A stretch of DNA of 8,049 bases. Origin: Clostridia bacterium. GTDB taxonomy: Bacteria; Bacillota; Clostridia; TANB77; CAG-508. A program made the position numbers and the translations under genes. This document shows positions 1 through 6,359 of the stretch, piece after piece. Under the pieces are notes generated by a model that searched no databases, had not been told where the DNA came from, and was given only the letters and a program-made list of their open reading frames with translations. Within the stretch, counting starts at the first letter, position 1, and every line of letters starts with the position of its first letter. The stretch is taken from the NCBI GenBank assembly GCA_900768805.1, contig CAAGEF010000084.1, positions 1-8,049 of the forward strand, in the 5' to 3' direction.

Positions 1-1
1 A

Positions 2-820
2 GAAGTAGGAAATATTGATGCTTTTTCGAGTATAGATTCTACTTTTGATGAATATGAAGGTTTAATTTATGATGGTGCATATTCAGAACATCTAAATAGA
101 AATGAGAAAAAAGCGCTTGTTGGAAATGAAATAAGTGAAGAAGAAGCAAAAGAAAAAATAAAAATGTATATTCAAAATGATATAGAAAAGATAACTTCAA
201 AAGGATTTATTGAAAATTCAGACATTCAAGTATATTCCTTTGAAGTAAAAATAAAGAATCGTGATGAAACTTTTTATGTAGAAATTACTAAAATTGGTGG
301 GTTTATTTTTCAAATAAATAACTCAAGAAATGTAAATGAAGAAAATATTTCTCAAGAAGAGGCAAATAATATAGGTATTAAATATCTAGAGCAAATTGGT
401 TATAAAAATATGAAAGAAACATATTTTACTAAAAGAGAAAATATATTAACAGTAAATTATGCTTATGTGCAAAATGGAGTAGTTATTTATTCGGATTTAG
501 TCAAGGTAAAAATTGCTTTAGATAATGGAGAAATATTAGGAATAGAAACTAAAGGTTATTTAAATTGCCATTATGAAAGAAAACTTGTTACTCCTAAAAT
601 ATCTATATCAGAAGCAAAATCTAATTTAAATCCTAAGCTTAATATTTTGAGTGAAGGAAAAGCTGTTATTCCAACTGAAAATGGAGATGAAGTACTTTGT
701 TATGAATTTAAAGGTAAAATTCAAGATAAAGAATTTTTGGTTTATATAAATGTAGAAACTGGTAAAGAAGAAAATATTTTAATAATTTTAGAAACTGAAG
801 GTGGAACTTTAACTATATAA
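2..820 (+). CDS. ypeB: Spore germination protein YpeB, C-terminal part (5' end outside window)
   Basis: The frame is open from base 2, so the gene begins before the window; the ATG at 164 is an internal methionine, not the start. About 272 codons are visible, ending in TAA at 818-820. Recognisable YpeB signatures are the segment LIYDGAYSEH near the visible N-end, GYKNMKETYF, the run VNYAYVQNGVVIYSDLVKVK followed by ALDNGEILG and ETKGYLNCHY, and the C-terminal VLCYEFKGK, FLVYINVETGKEE and GTLTI. These correspond to the PepSY-like repeats of the YpeB C-terminal half. In Bacillus, YpeB is needed for localisation and stability of the cortex-lytic enzyme SleB in the spore, so an upstream sleB or other cortex hydrolase gene is expected but lies outside the window. 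A hairpin terminator follows directly. The family assignment is by remembered motifs and is confident; spore function here is inferred from the family. Confidence 0.93.
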   Translation, partial: EVGNIDAFSSIDSTFDEYEGLIYDGAYSEHLNRNEKKALVGNEISEEEAKEKIKMYIQNDIEKITSKGFIENSDIQVYSFEVKIKNRDETFYVEITKIGGFIFQINNSRNVNEENISQEEANNIGIKYLEQIGYKNMKETYFTKRENILTVNYAYVQNGVVIYSDLVKVKIALDNGEILGIETKGYLNCHYERKLVTPKISISEAKSNLNPKLNILSEGKAVIPTENGDEVLCYEFKGKIQDKEFLVYINVETGKEENILIILETEGGTLTI

Positions 821-851
821 TGGAAGTCAAAAGAAACTATAATTGATGCTT

Positions 852-907
852 CAAAAAGCCCAAAGGAGTCCAAAAGGAACTAATCTAAAGGGGCTTTTTG
901 TTTCCCT
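852..907 (+). terminator. Rho-independent terminator after ypeB
   Basis: A perfect 10-bp inverted repeat, CAAAAAGCCC (852-861) and GGGCTTTTTG (891-900), encloses a 29-nt loop and ends in a T-rich tract running into TTTCCC. It lies 31 bases past the ypeB stop. The loop is longer than usual for an intrinsic terminator, so efficiency is uncertain, but the GC-rich stem base plus T tract supports the call. Confidence 0.75.
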
Positions 908-911
908 AAAA
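901..911 (+). repeat. Post-terminator 11-mer, copy 1
   Basis: TTTCCCTAAAA lies immediately after the ypeB terminator and recurs at 6304-6314 just after the J-protein terminator. In both places a CTTTTTG tract precedes it, and TATG then TTAAA follow at slightly different spacing. Its function is unknown and it may be coincidence. Confidence 0.45.
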
Positions 912-941
912 ACTAGTATGGTTAAAATTTTTATAAAAATG

Positions 942-968
942 TTGAAATTTAGGCAAAAAAGGTATAAT
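942..968 (+). promoter_or_regulatory. Sigma-A-type promoter for the hydrolase-murF-ddl-yqeK run
   Basis: A perfect -10 hexamer TATAAT lies at 963-968. The best -35 is TTGAAA at 942-947, giving a short 15-bp spacer (GTTGAA at 941-946 would give 16). Transcription would start near 975, leaving about 90 nt of leader before the first gene. It sits between the ypeB terminator and the first gene of the run, where a promoter is expected. The -10 is convincing and the -35 only moderate. Confidence 0.65.
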
Positions 969-978
969 ATATTAAAAA

Positions 979-1007
979 GTTGAAGTGCGCATATTTGTGT
1001 TATCAAC
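979..1007 (+). promoter_or_regulatory. Hairpin at the 5' end of the leader RNA
   Basis: GTTGA (979-983) can pair with TCAAC (1003-1007). Inside, GCGCA (987-991) can pair with TGTGT (996-1000) using two G-U pairs around a TATT loop, with a small internal loop between the two stems. It would lie within a few bases of the predicted transcript 5' end. It may be a stabilising 5' hairpin or a protein-binding site. It matches no riboswitch class I know and could be chance. Confidence 0.35.
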
Positions 1008-1051
1008 ATTTGCTAATAATTTGAATAAATTATAGTATAAAAATTTTAAGA

Positions 1052-1067
1052 AAAGGTGATGATTTTG
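1052..1067 (+). promoter_or_regulatory. Ribosome-binding site that selects the TTG start of the hydrolase
   Basis: AAAGGTGAT (1052-1060) is a good anti-16S match and sits at normal spacing from TTG 1065. The upstream GTG 1056 and ATG 1059 overlap the site itself, so neither could be served by it. Confidence 0.65.
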
Positions 1068-1820
1068 CAAATTAAAGTTAATAACTGGAATATAAATTAC
1101 GAAGCTTATGGAAATGGAAATCCAGTTGTATTATTGCATGGTTGGTTAACAGATTTGGAAACAATGAGGCCACTAGCAAATAGTTTATCTAAAAATTTCA
1201 AAGTATTTTTAGTGGATGTTGTAGGTTTTGGGAAAAGTGATATTCCAAAAGAACCTTTGAATTCAGATGATTTTGGAAACTTTTTAAAAGAATTTTTAGA
1301 TAAATTAAAAATTGAAAATCCTATTTTAATAGGTCATTCAAATGGAGGAAGGATAATAATAAATTCTGTGGGTAGAGGTTTAGTGAAACCTAGAAAAATT
1401 ATCCTAATTGATAGTGCTGGTTTAAAGCCAAAAAGAAGTTTGAAATATCATATTAAAGTTGGAATATTTAAATTCGGAAAAATTATATTAAATCTAATTC
1501 CATCAAAAAGTTTTAGAGAAAAACTGAGAAATAAAGTTGGCTCAAGTGATTATAGAGCTTCTGCTCCAGTTTTAAAAGATACAATGAATATAATATTAAA
1601 TGAAGATTTAAGACCACTTTTACCCAATATAAAAGCTCCAACTCTGCTTATTTGGGGAACTTTAGATACAGCAACTCCTATAACAGATGCAAAAGAAATG
1701 GAAAAAGCTATACCAGATTGTGGTTTAGTAGAATATAGAAATGGAACTCATTTTTCTTATTTAGAAAATATAGAAAATTGTAAAATCGTTTTAGATGAGT
1801 TTTTAAAAAATGATGTTTAA
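1065..1820 (+). CDS. Alpha/beta-hydrolase fold protein, first gene of the murF-ddl run
   Basis: This 251-residue protein is probably a cytoplasmic serine hydrolase of the alpha/beta-hydrolase fold. With the TTG start it shows the oxyanion-region HG motif in VVLLHGW (residues 21-27), the nucleophile elbow GHSNGG with Ser92, the acid Asp201 in LIWGTLDTATP, and His229 in GTHFSYLEN, so the catalytic triad looks intact. A cap-like helical region, rich in Lys and Arg, lies between about residues 120 and 175. There is no signal peptide. Start choice: GTG 1056, ATG 1059 and TTG 1065 are all in frame, but the first two lie within the ribosome-binding site AAAGGTGAT (1052-1060), so TTG 1065 is best placed. 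It ends 11 bases before the MurF-type gene, so the two are probably cotranscribed. Its substrate is unknown; a role in cell-wall precursor or D-amino-acid ester metabolism is only a guess from context. Confidence 0.9.
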   Translation: MQIKVNNWNINYEAYGNGNPVVLLHGWLTDLETMRPLANSLSKNFKVFLVDVVGFGKSDIPKEPLNSDDFGNFLKEFLDKLKIENPILIGHSNGGRIIINSVGRGLVKPRKIILIDSAGLKPKRSLKYHIKVGIFKFGKIILNLIPSKSFREKLRNKVGSSDYRASAPVLKDTMNIILNEDLRPLLPNIKAPTLLIWGTLDTATPITDAKEMEKAIPDCGLVEYRNGTHFSYLENIENCKIVLDEFLKNDV

Positions 1821-1831
1821 AGGAGTAAATA

Positions 1832-3394
1832 ATGGAAAGTTTTTTATTAAATTTTAATTTATTATTATTTTTAATTTTTGCTTATAAAAAAATAAGACAT
1901 GGATTACATATACTTCAATTAGAAAACTATTATAATGATAGATATTTAGTTTGGATGAAAAATAATGTTAAAACTGTTTTTGATATAAGAGTAATTGGTT
2001 TATTAGTAATTTCTGCAATTATTAATTTTATAGATTTAAAAACAGGTTTAATATTTAATATATTTGCTTATGCTGTTTTAATTTTTTCATGTAAAAAGAA
2101 AAAAGAGAAAAAAGCCTTTGTAGTAACTGCAAGAATTAGAAGAATGTATACTACTGGACTTATTATTTTTTCTATATTAGCTGTTTTATCAAATATGTTT
2201 AATAAAGAAATAATGATGGCTATAGTAGATTGCATATCAATAATTGCATATTTATTAGTTTATATAATAAATTTATTAAATAGACCAGTTGAAAAATCAA
2301 TTAGAAGAGGTTTTTGTAATAAAGCTAAAAAGAAATTAAAAGCAAATCCAGATTTAAAAGTAATTGGAATTACAGGAAGCTTTGGTAAAACAAGTACAAA
2401 ATATGCTGTTAATACAATTCTTTCTCAAAAATATAATACTTTAATGACTCCAGAAAGTTATAATACAACAATGGGAGTTGTAAGAACAATAAATGAAAAG
2501 TTATCTTCAACACATCAACTATTTATATGCGAAATGGGAGCAAAGTATGTTGGTGATATAAAAGAAATTTGTGATATAGTAGATCCAACTTATGGAATAT
2601 TAACTGCTATAGGGCCACAACATTTAGATACTTTTAAATCATTAGATAACATCAGGAAAACAAAATTAGAATTAGTAGATAGTCTTCCTATAGAAGATGG
2701 TTTAGCTTTTGTTAATTGGGAAGATGAAAATATAAGAAATTCAAAAATAAATAAAAAAATGGTAAAATTTGGTTTATCTTCAGAAGCTGATTATTATGCA
2801 CAAAATATTGAAATAGATGAAAAAGGTTCTACTTTTGATGTTGTTATTCCAAATAAAGAACCAATAAAAGTTAGAACAAAACTATTAGGAAATTTGAATG
2901 TATTAAATATAGTAGGGGCTGTTGCGATAGCAGATAAATTAGGTCTTACTACTGACGAAATAAAAACAGGAGTAAAATATTTAAGACCGGTTCCACATAG
3001 ATTAAATTTAAAACAAAATCCAAATGGAAGCATAATAATAGATGATGCTTATAATTCAAATATAAAAGGGGCAACAATGGCTTTAGAGGTTTTAGGTTCT
3101 TTTAAAAACAGAAAAAGAATTTTAATAACTCCAGGAATTGTTGAACTTGGAGATAAATCAGCAGAATATAACAAACAATTAGGAGTAACAGCTACAAAGA
3201 ATTGTGATTATATAATTTTAGTAGGAGCAAAACAAGCTGTTCCAATATTAGAAGGTATAGTATCACAAAATTATCCTCAAGATAATGTATATACAGCAAC
3301 AAATCTTGATGATGCATTAAATAAAATGAATTCAATAATAGATAGCAATAGTGTTGTTTTATTAGAAAATGATTTACCAGATAATTATTTATAA
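1832..3394 (+). CDS. murF: Membrane-anchored MurF-type ligase (UDP-MurNAc-tripeptide--D-Ala-D-Ala ligase family)
   Basis: This 520-residue protein belongs to the Mur ligase family and probably adds D-Ala-D-Ala to the UDP-MurNAc-tripeptide at the inner membrane face. Residues 1-150 hold about five hydrophobic segments (about 3-18, 51-67, 71-87, 107-122 and 126-149), with a conserved-looking stretch HILQLENYYNDRYLVW at 26-41. The ATP-binding central domain follows: P-loop ITGSFGKTSTK (180-190), YNTTMGVVRTI (210-220), EMGAKYVGDI (234-243) and GPQHLDTF (261-268). The C-terminal domain has VPHR (387-390), IIIDDAYNSN (401-410) and ends with the motif LENDLPDNYL. A soluble MurF is about 450 residues with an N-terminal substrate-binding domain of about 80 residues; here that domain is not evident and a membrane region takes its place. 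AAAGGAG at 1818-1824 precedes the ATG. The adjacent ddl supports MurF specificity, but another Mur-ligase substrate is possible. Confidence 0.87.
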   Translation: MESFLLNFNLLLFLIFAYKKIRHGLHILQLENYYNDRYLVWMKNNVKTVFDIRVIGLLVISAIINFIDLKTGLIFNIFAYAVLIFSCKKKKEKKAFVVTARIRRMYTTGLIIFSILAVLSNMFNKEIMMAIVDCISIIAYLLVYIINLLNRPVEKSIRRGFCNKAKKKLKANPDLKVIGITGSFGKTSTKYAVNTILSQKYNTLMTPESYNTTMGVVRTINEKLSSTHQLFICEMGAKYVGDIKEICDIVDPTYGILTAIGPQHLDTFKSLDNIRKTKLELVDSLPIEDGLAFVNWEDENIRNSKINKKMVKFGLSSEADYYAQNIEIDEKGSTFDVVIPNKEPIKVRTKLLGNLNVLNIVGAVAIADKLGLTTDEIKTGVKYLRPVPHRLNLKQNPNGSIIIDDAYNSNIKGATMALEVLGSFKNRKRILITPGIVELGDKSAEYNKQLGVTATKNCDYIILVGAKQAVPILEGIVSQNYPQDNVYTATNLDDALNKMNSIIDSNSVVLLENDLPDNYL

Positions 3395-3448
3395 AATTAT
3401 AAGTATTTGCGAGAAATTTTTAGCAAATTCAGAAAGGATTGATTAAAA

Positions 3449-4684
3449 ATGAGTATAAAATTAGGTGTGTTCTTTGGTGGAAAATCTGTTGAACATGAGA
3501 TTTCCGTTATAACAATGAGTCAAGCAATGTCAAATATAAATCCAGATAAATATGAAATAGTACCGATATATATATCAAAAGAAGGTGTAATGTATACGGG
3601 GGACGATTTATTAGATTTATATCAATATAAAGATTTAGATGTATTATTAAAAAGAAGCTATAAAGTAGCAGTTGTAAATGATGGAAAAAGTATAAATGTT
3701 GTAAGATGTCCAGCACCATTTATAGGAAAAAGAAAATTAAATACTATTGATGTTGCATTTCCAATAGTTCATGGGACTAATGTTGAAGACGGAACTATGG
3801 CTGCTTTTTTCAATATGTTAGGGATACCTTATGTTGGACCAGATATTTTAGCGTCAAGTGTTGGAATGGATAAAATAATAATGAAAAAAGTTATGAAAGA
3901 ATCAGGCTTACCTGTAGTTGATTATCATTCATTCTATACGATGGAATACATAAAAGATGAAGAAAAAATAATTAAAGAAATAGAGGATAAATTAACATAT
4001 CCTTTAATAGTAAAACCAGGAAATCTAGGTTCGAGTGTTGGTATTAGAAAAGCCAAAAATAAAGTAGAATTACAAGAAGCTATAGATTTTGCTATGGAAT
4101 TTGCAGATAGAATTATTGTAGAAAAAGCAGTAGTTAAATTAAAAGAAATAAATTGTTCTGTTTTAGGAAATATTTGTGATTCAGAAGCTTCTGTTTGCGA
4201 AGAACCAATATTTTCAGATGAAATTTTAAGCTATTCTGATAAATACATGGGTGGAAATGGAGGAAAAGCTGGAAAAGTAATTAAGGGAGGAATAAAATCT
4301 CCTAAATTATCTGGAGAAAAAGGAATGGCAGTTTCAGATAAAAAATTACCAGCAGATATTCCAGATGAAAAAAGAGACGAAATTCAAAAATTAGCTAAAG
4401 AAACATTTAAAGTTTTAGGCTGTAGTGGAGTGGCTAGAGTAGATTTCTTGATTGATATGGAAACAGATAAAGTATATGTTAATGAAATAAATACTATACC
4501 TGGAGCTTTATCATATTATTTATGGGAGGCTTCTGGAAAATCATTCGAAAAAGAATTGGATGAAATGATTGATATAGCTTTAAAAAGACATAGAGAAAGA
4601 GAAAAATTAACATTTTCTTATGATCAAAATATTTTAGCAATGCAAGGAACTGGAGTTAAAGGTTCAAAAGGAAAAATAAAATAA
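3449..4684 (+). CDS. ddl: D-alanine--D-alanine ligase
   Basis: This 411-residue ATP-grasp enzyme joins two D-alanines for peptidoglycan precursors. Visible signatures are FFGGKSVEHEIS (8-19, with Ser13 and Glu15), the HGTNVEDG loop (108-115, for the family's usual HGxxGEDG), the ATP-grasp segment VKPGNLGSSVGI (188-199), ARVDFLID (329-336) and the Mg-binding VNEINTIPG (344-352). The omega-loop retains Tyr265 in SDKY, which aligns by motif with Tyr216 of E. coli DdlB, favouring D-Ala-D-Ala over D-Ala-D-Lac production; this is inference. It is longer than a typical Ddl (about 310-370 residues) because of a Gly/Lys-rich insert at about 266-298 and a basic tail after about 383. AAAGG at 3433-3437 precedes the ATG by 11 bases. 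It follows the MurF-type gene by 54 bases, consistent with a shared transcript. Confidence 0.95.
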   Translation: MSIKLGVFFGGKSVEHEISVITMSQAMSNINPDKYEIVPIYISKEGVMYTGDDLLDLYQYKDLDVLLKRSYKVAVVNDGKSINVVRCPAPFIGKRKLNTIDVAFPIVHGTNVEDGTMAAFFNMLGIPYVGPDILASSVGMDKIIMKKVMKESGLPVVDYHSFYTMEYIKDEEKIIKEIEDKLTYPLIVKPGNLGSSVGIRKAKNKVELQEAIDFAMEFADRIIVEKAVVKLKEINCSVLGNICDSEASVCEEPIFSDEILSYSDKYMGGNGGKAGKVIKGGIKSPKLSGEKGMAVSDKKLPADIPDEKRDEIQKLAKETFKVLGCSGVARVDFLIDMETDKVYVNEINTIPGALSYYLWEASGKSFEKELDEMIDIALKRHREREKLTFSYDQNILAMQGTGVKGSKGKIK

Positions 4685-4690
4685 ATTTAT

Positions 4691-4711
4691 AGGCGGATAA
4701 TATATCCGTCT
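4691..4711 (+). promoter_or_regulatory. Intercistronic hairpin between ddl and yqeK
   Basis: A 9-bp stem, AGGCGGATA with TATCCGTCT (one G-U pair) around a 3-nt loop, lies just after the ddl stop and is followed by an A/T-rich but not pure-T stretch. It could be a weak terminator, or an attenuating or mRNA-stabilising element. The yqeK ribosome-binding site begins 13 bases further on and stays free. Confidence 0.5.
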
Positions 4712-4737
4712 AAATTATTATTTAGGAGGACTAGCTT

Positions 4738-5295
4738 ATGGAAAATTTTGAAAAAGTATATAATATAGTAAAAAATAAATTATCTGAAAAAAGATTTTAT
4801 CATTCTGTTTGTACAATGGAAAGATGTGTTGAATATGCAAAAATTTATGGAGTGGATGAAGAAAAAGCAAAACTAGTAGGGATAGCACATGATATAGTTA
4901 AAGAAACTCCAAAAGAATTAAGAATAGAAGAAGCTAATAGATATGGAGTAAACTTGGATGAAATAGAAAAGAAATCATTGGCATTAGTTCACGCAAAAGT
5001 AGGAGCAGAAATTTGTAAAAAAGAATTTGGCTTTACTGAAGATATGGTAAATGCAATAAAATATCATACAACAGGAAGAGAAAATATGACTATTTTAGAA
5101 AAAATTACATATTTAGCAGATGCAACTGGAAAGGATAGGGAATATGAGGAAAGTAAAATTGCATATGAACTTACAAAAAAAGACATAGATGAAGCTTTAA
5201 TATACTTTTTCAAAAAGACTATAGAGTGGACAATTCAAGATAATAAATTATTACATCCAGACACAATAAAAGCTTATAATTATTTAATAAAATAA
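4738..5295 (+). CDS. yqeK: YqeK-type HD-domain hydrolase, probable symmetrical Ap4A hydrolase
   Basis: This 185-residue cytoplasmic protein of the HD phosphohydrolase superfamily matches the YqeK family, whose members split diadenosine tetraphosphate into two ADP using a metal centre. Metal ligands expected for the family are visible in order: His22 in FYHS, His51-Asp52 in IAHDIVKE, His85 in LVHAKVGAE, His110 in KYHTTG and Asp128 in YLADATG. The length is typical. The ATG at 4738 follows a strong AGGAGG (4724-4729) at normal spacing. In many Bacillota yqeK sits between nadD and rsfS; here it follows ddl by 53 bases instead, so it probably rides on the cell-wall transcript, with the hairpin at 4691-4711 possibly modulating it. 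The family is confident; the substrate is inferred from characterised relatives. Confidence 0.9.
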   Translation: MENFEKVYNIVKNKLSEKRFYHSVCTMERCVEYAKIYGVDEEKAKLVGIAHDIVKETPKELRIEEANRYGVNLDEIEKKSLALVHAKVGAEICKKEFGFTEDMVNAIKYHTTGRENMTILEKITYLADATGKDREYEESKIAYELTKKDIDEALIYFFKKTIEWTIQDNKLLHPDTIKAYNYLIK

Positions 5296-5307
5296 TTTTC
5301 AAAACTA

Positions 5308-5335
5308 TTCACAAACAAAAATATTGTGGTATAAT
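5308..5335 (+). promoter_or_regulatory. Extended -10 sigma-A promoter for the J-protein gene
   Basis: TTCACA (5308-5313) matches the -35 consensus at five of six positions, the spacer is 16 bp, and TATAAT (5330-5335) is perfect and preceded by TGG, giving an extended TGn -10. A short inverted repeat, CACAA (5310-5314) and TTGTG (5324-5328) with a 9-nt gap, lies within the promoter and could be an operator or chance. It is not the CIRCE heat-shock element. Confidence 0.8.
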
Positions 5336-5371
5336 CAATATGAATTTTTAAAAAGTTCGGAGGATGTTTAA

Positions 5372-6247
5372 ATGATTTTTAAAGATTACTATAAAATTTT
5401 AGGCTTAACTACAAATAGAGTAACAATGCCAGAAATAAAGGCTGCGTATAAAGAGCAAGCAAAAAAATATCATCCAGATTTAAATGGTGGAAATAGAAAA
5501 TTTGAAGAAAGATTTAAAGATATAAATGAAGCATATAAAGTTTTATCAGATTCAGTAACAAAGAGAAAATATGATAGAACTTGGTATAGTAATGTTGGAA
5601 GAAAAAATAAAGCAGGAAGAAAAATGCCAAATTCTAATAAAGAAGCTATAATGGAAATGTTTTTTGGAAATATAAAAACTGAAAATCAAACTAGAATTTC
5701 AGATAAGGCTATAAAAGGAGAAAATATTTCAACAGAAATAAATATTTCATTAGAAGATGCTTTTTATGGATTAAGTAAAACATTAGGGATTAAAACACCT
5801 TCAGGAAACTTAAAATCTTATAAAATTGAAATTCCTGCTGGAATACAAAACAAAGGAAAAATAAGACTTATAGGCCAAGGCAAAAAAAGTAAAAATGGTG
5901 GGAGAAATGGAGATTTATTAGTAAAAGTAAATATACAAGATACACCTAAATTTAAATTAGAAGGAAATAATATAAAATCTGAGTTATTATTAACTCCTTG
6001 GGAAGCTGCCTTAAGCAAGAAAATTAAATTTGAAACTTTAGATGGTGAAGTAACAATATTTATTCCAGAGGGAACTCAAAGTGGAGAGCAAATAGTTTTA
6101 GAAGGTAAAGGATACCCAAACACTATAGGCGTAAGAGGAGACATGATTTTAGATACTAAAATTGTAATTCCAAAGAATTTAACAGATGAAGAGAAAAAAT
6201 ATTTTAAAAATATGGAAAATAATATAAAATTTAATCCAAGAATATGA
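5372..6247 (+). CDS. DnaJ/CbpA-type J-domain co-chaperone without zinc finger
   Basis: This 291-residue protein is a class B (type II) Hsp40 that should deliver unfolded clients to DnaK and stimulate its ATPase. The J domain spans about residues 4-69, starting KDYYKILGL and carrying the essential HPD at 34-36, then FKDINEAYKVLSD and KRKYDR. A basic linker (about 70-116) replaces the usual Gly/Phe-rich region, and there are no CxxCxGxG zinc-finger repeats. Two substrate-binding beta-domains follow: CTD1 (about 120-193; ISLEDAFYGL, IEIPAGIQNKGKIRLIGQG, GDLLVKV) and CTD2 (about 197-275; TPWEAALS, TLDGEVTIFIPEGTQSGEQ, GKGYP, RGDMILD). GGAGG at 5359-5363 lies 8 bases before the ATG. It is a single-gene transcript with its own promoter and terminator and no dnaK or grpE nearby, so it is probably an accessory J protein rather than the main DnaJ. 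It ends in TGA, so UGA is a stop codon here. Confidence 0.93.
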   Translation: MIFKDYYKILGLTTNRVTMPEIKAAYKEQAKKYHPDLNGGNRKFEERFKDINEAYKVLSDSVTKRKYDRTWYSNVGRKNKAGRKMPNSNKEAIMEMFFGNIKTENQTRISDKAIKGENISTEINISLEDAFYGLSKTLGIKTPSGNLKSYKIEIPAGIQNKGKIRLIGQGKKSKNGGRNGDLLVKVNIQDTPKFKLEGNNIKSELLLTPWEAALSKKIKFETLDGEVTIFIPEGTQSGEQIVLEGKGYPNTIGVRGDMILDTKIVIPKNLTDEEKKYFKNMENNIKFNPRI

Positions 6248-6256
6248 AATGTAAAC

Positions 6257-6299
6257 AAGGATGAACATAGTTAACTTTTTTTGTTCATCCTTCTTTTTG
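6257..6299 (+). terminator. Strong Rho-independent terminator after the J-protein gene
   Basis: A perfect 11-bp inverted repeat, AAGGATGAACA (6257-6267) and TGTTCATCCTT (6282-6292), encloses a 14-nt loop and is followed by CTTTTTG. It starts 9 bases after the stop codon and closes the transcript before the next module. Confidence 0.88.
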
Positions 6300-6303
6300 C
6301 TTA

Positions 6304-6314
6304 TTTCCCTAAAA
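6304..6314 (+). repeat. Post-terminator 11-mer, copy 2
   Basis: This is the second copy of TTTCCCTAAAA in the same orientation as 901-911, four bases after the CTTTTTG tract of the terminator. The two copies bracket the block from the hydrolase to the J-protein gene. Confidence 0.45.
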
Positions 6315-6330
6315 TTTTATGTTAAATAAA

Positions 6331-6359
6331 TTGACAACTAAAATCTTATATAATATAAT
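6331..6359 (+). promoter_or_regulatory. Perfect-consensus sigma-A promoter for the conjugation-type module
   Basis: TTGACA (6331-6336) and TATAAT (6354-6359) are both exact consensus hexamers with the ideal 17-bp spacer. Transcription would start near 6366, about 56 nt before the first gene. No clear operator palindrome overlaps it, though the A/T-rich surroundings make small sites hard to judge. It is the strongest-looking promoter in the window. Confidence 0.9.

Noticed and set aside
2794..3033. 79-codon open frame on the - strand
   Set aside because: It lies wholly inside the MurF-type gene, whose protein motifs run through this interval, and it has no supporting ribosome-binding site or recognisable product.
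3405..3428. ATTTGC/GCAAAT inverted repeat between the MurF-type gene and ddl
   Set aside because: Only 6 bp with a 12-nt loop and no T tract; too weak to call a terminator or regulatory element.
3507..3719. 70-codon open frame on the - strand
   Set aside because: It is antisense to the conserved N-terminal region of ddl, with a low-complexity Leu/Ile/Tyr-rich translation typical of a shadow of AT-rich coding DNA.
5308..5335. Possible CIRCE heat-shock operator near the J-protein gene
   Set aside because: The conserved TTAGCACTC and GAGTGCTAA halves are absent.
5818..6258. Two - strand open frames of 66 and 60 codons
   Set aside because: Both are antisense to the J-protein C-terminal domains and show no independent coding signal.
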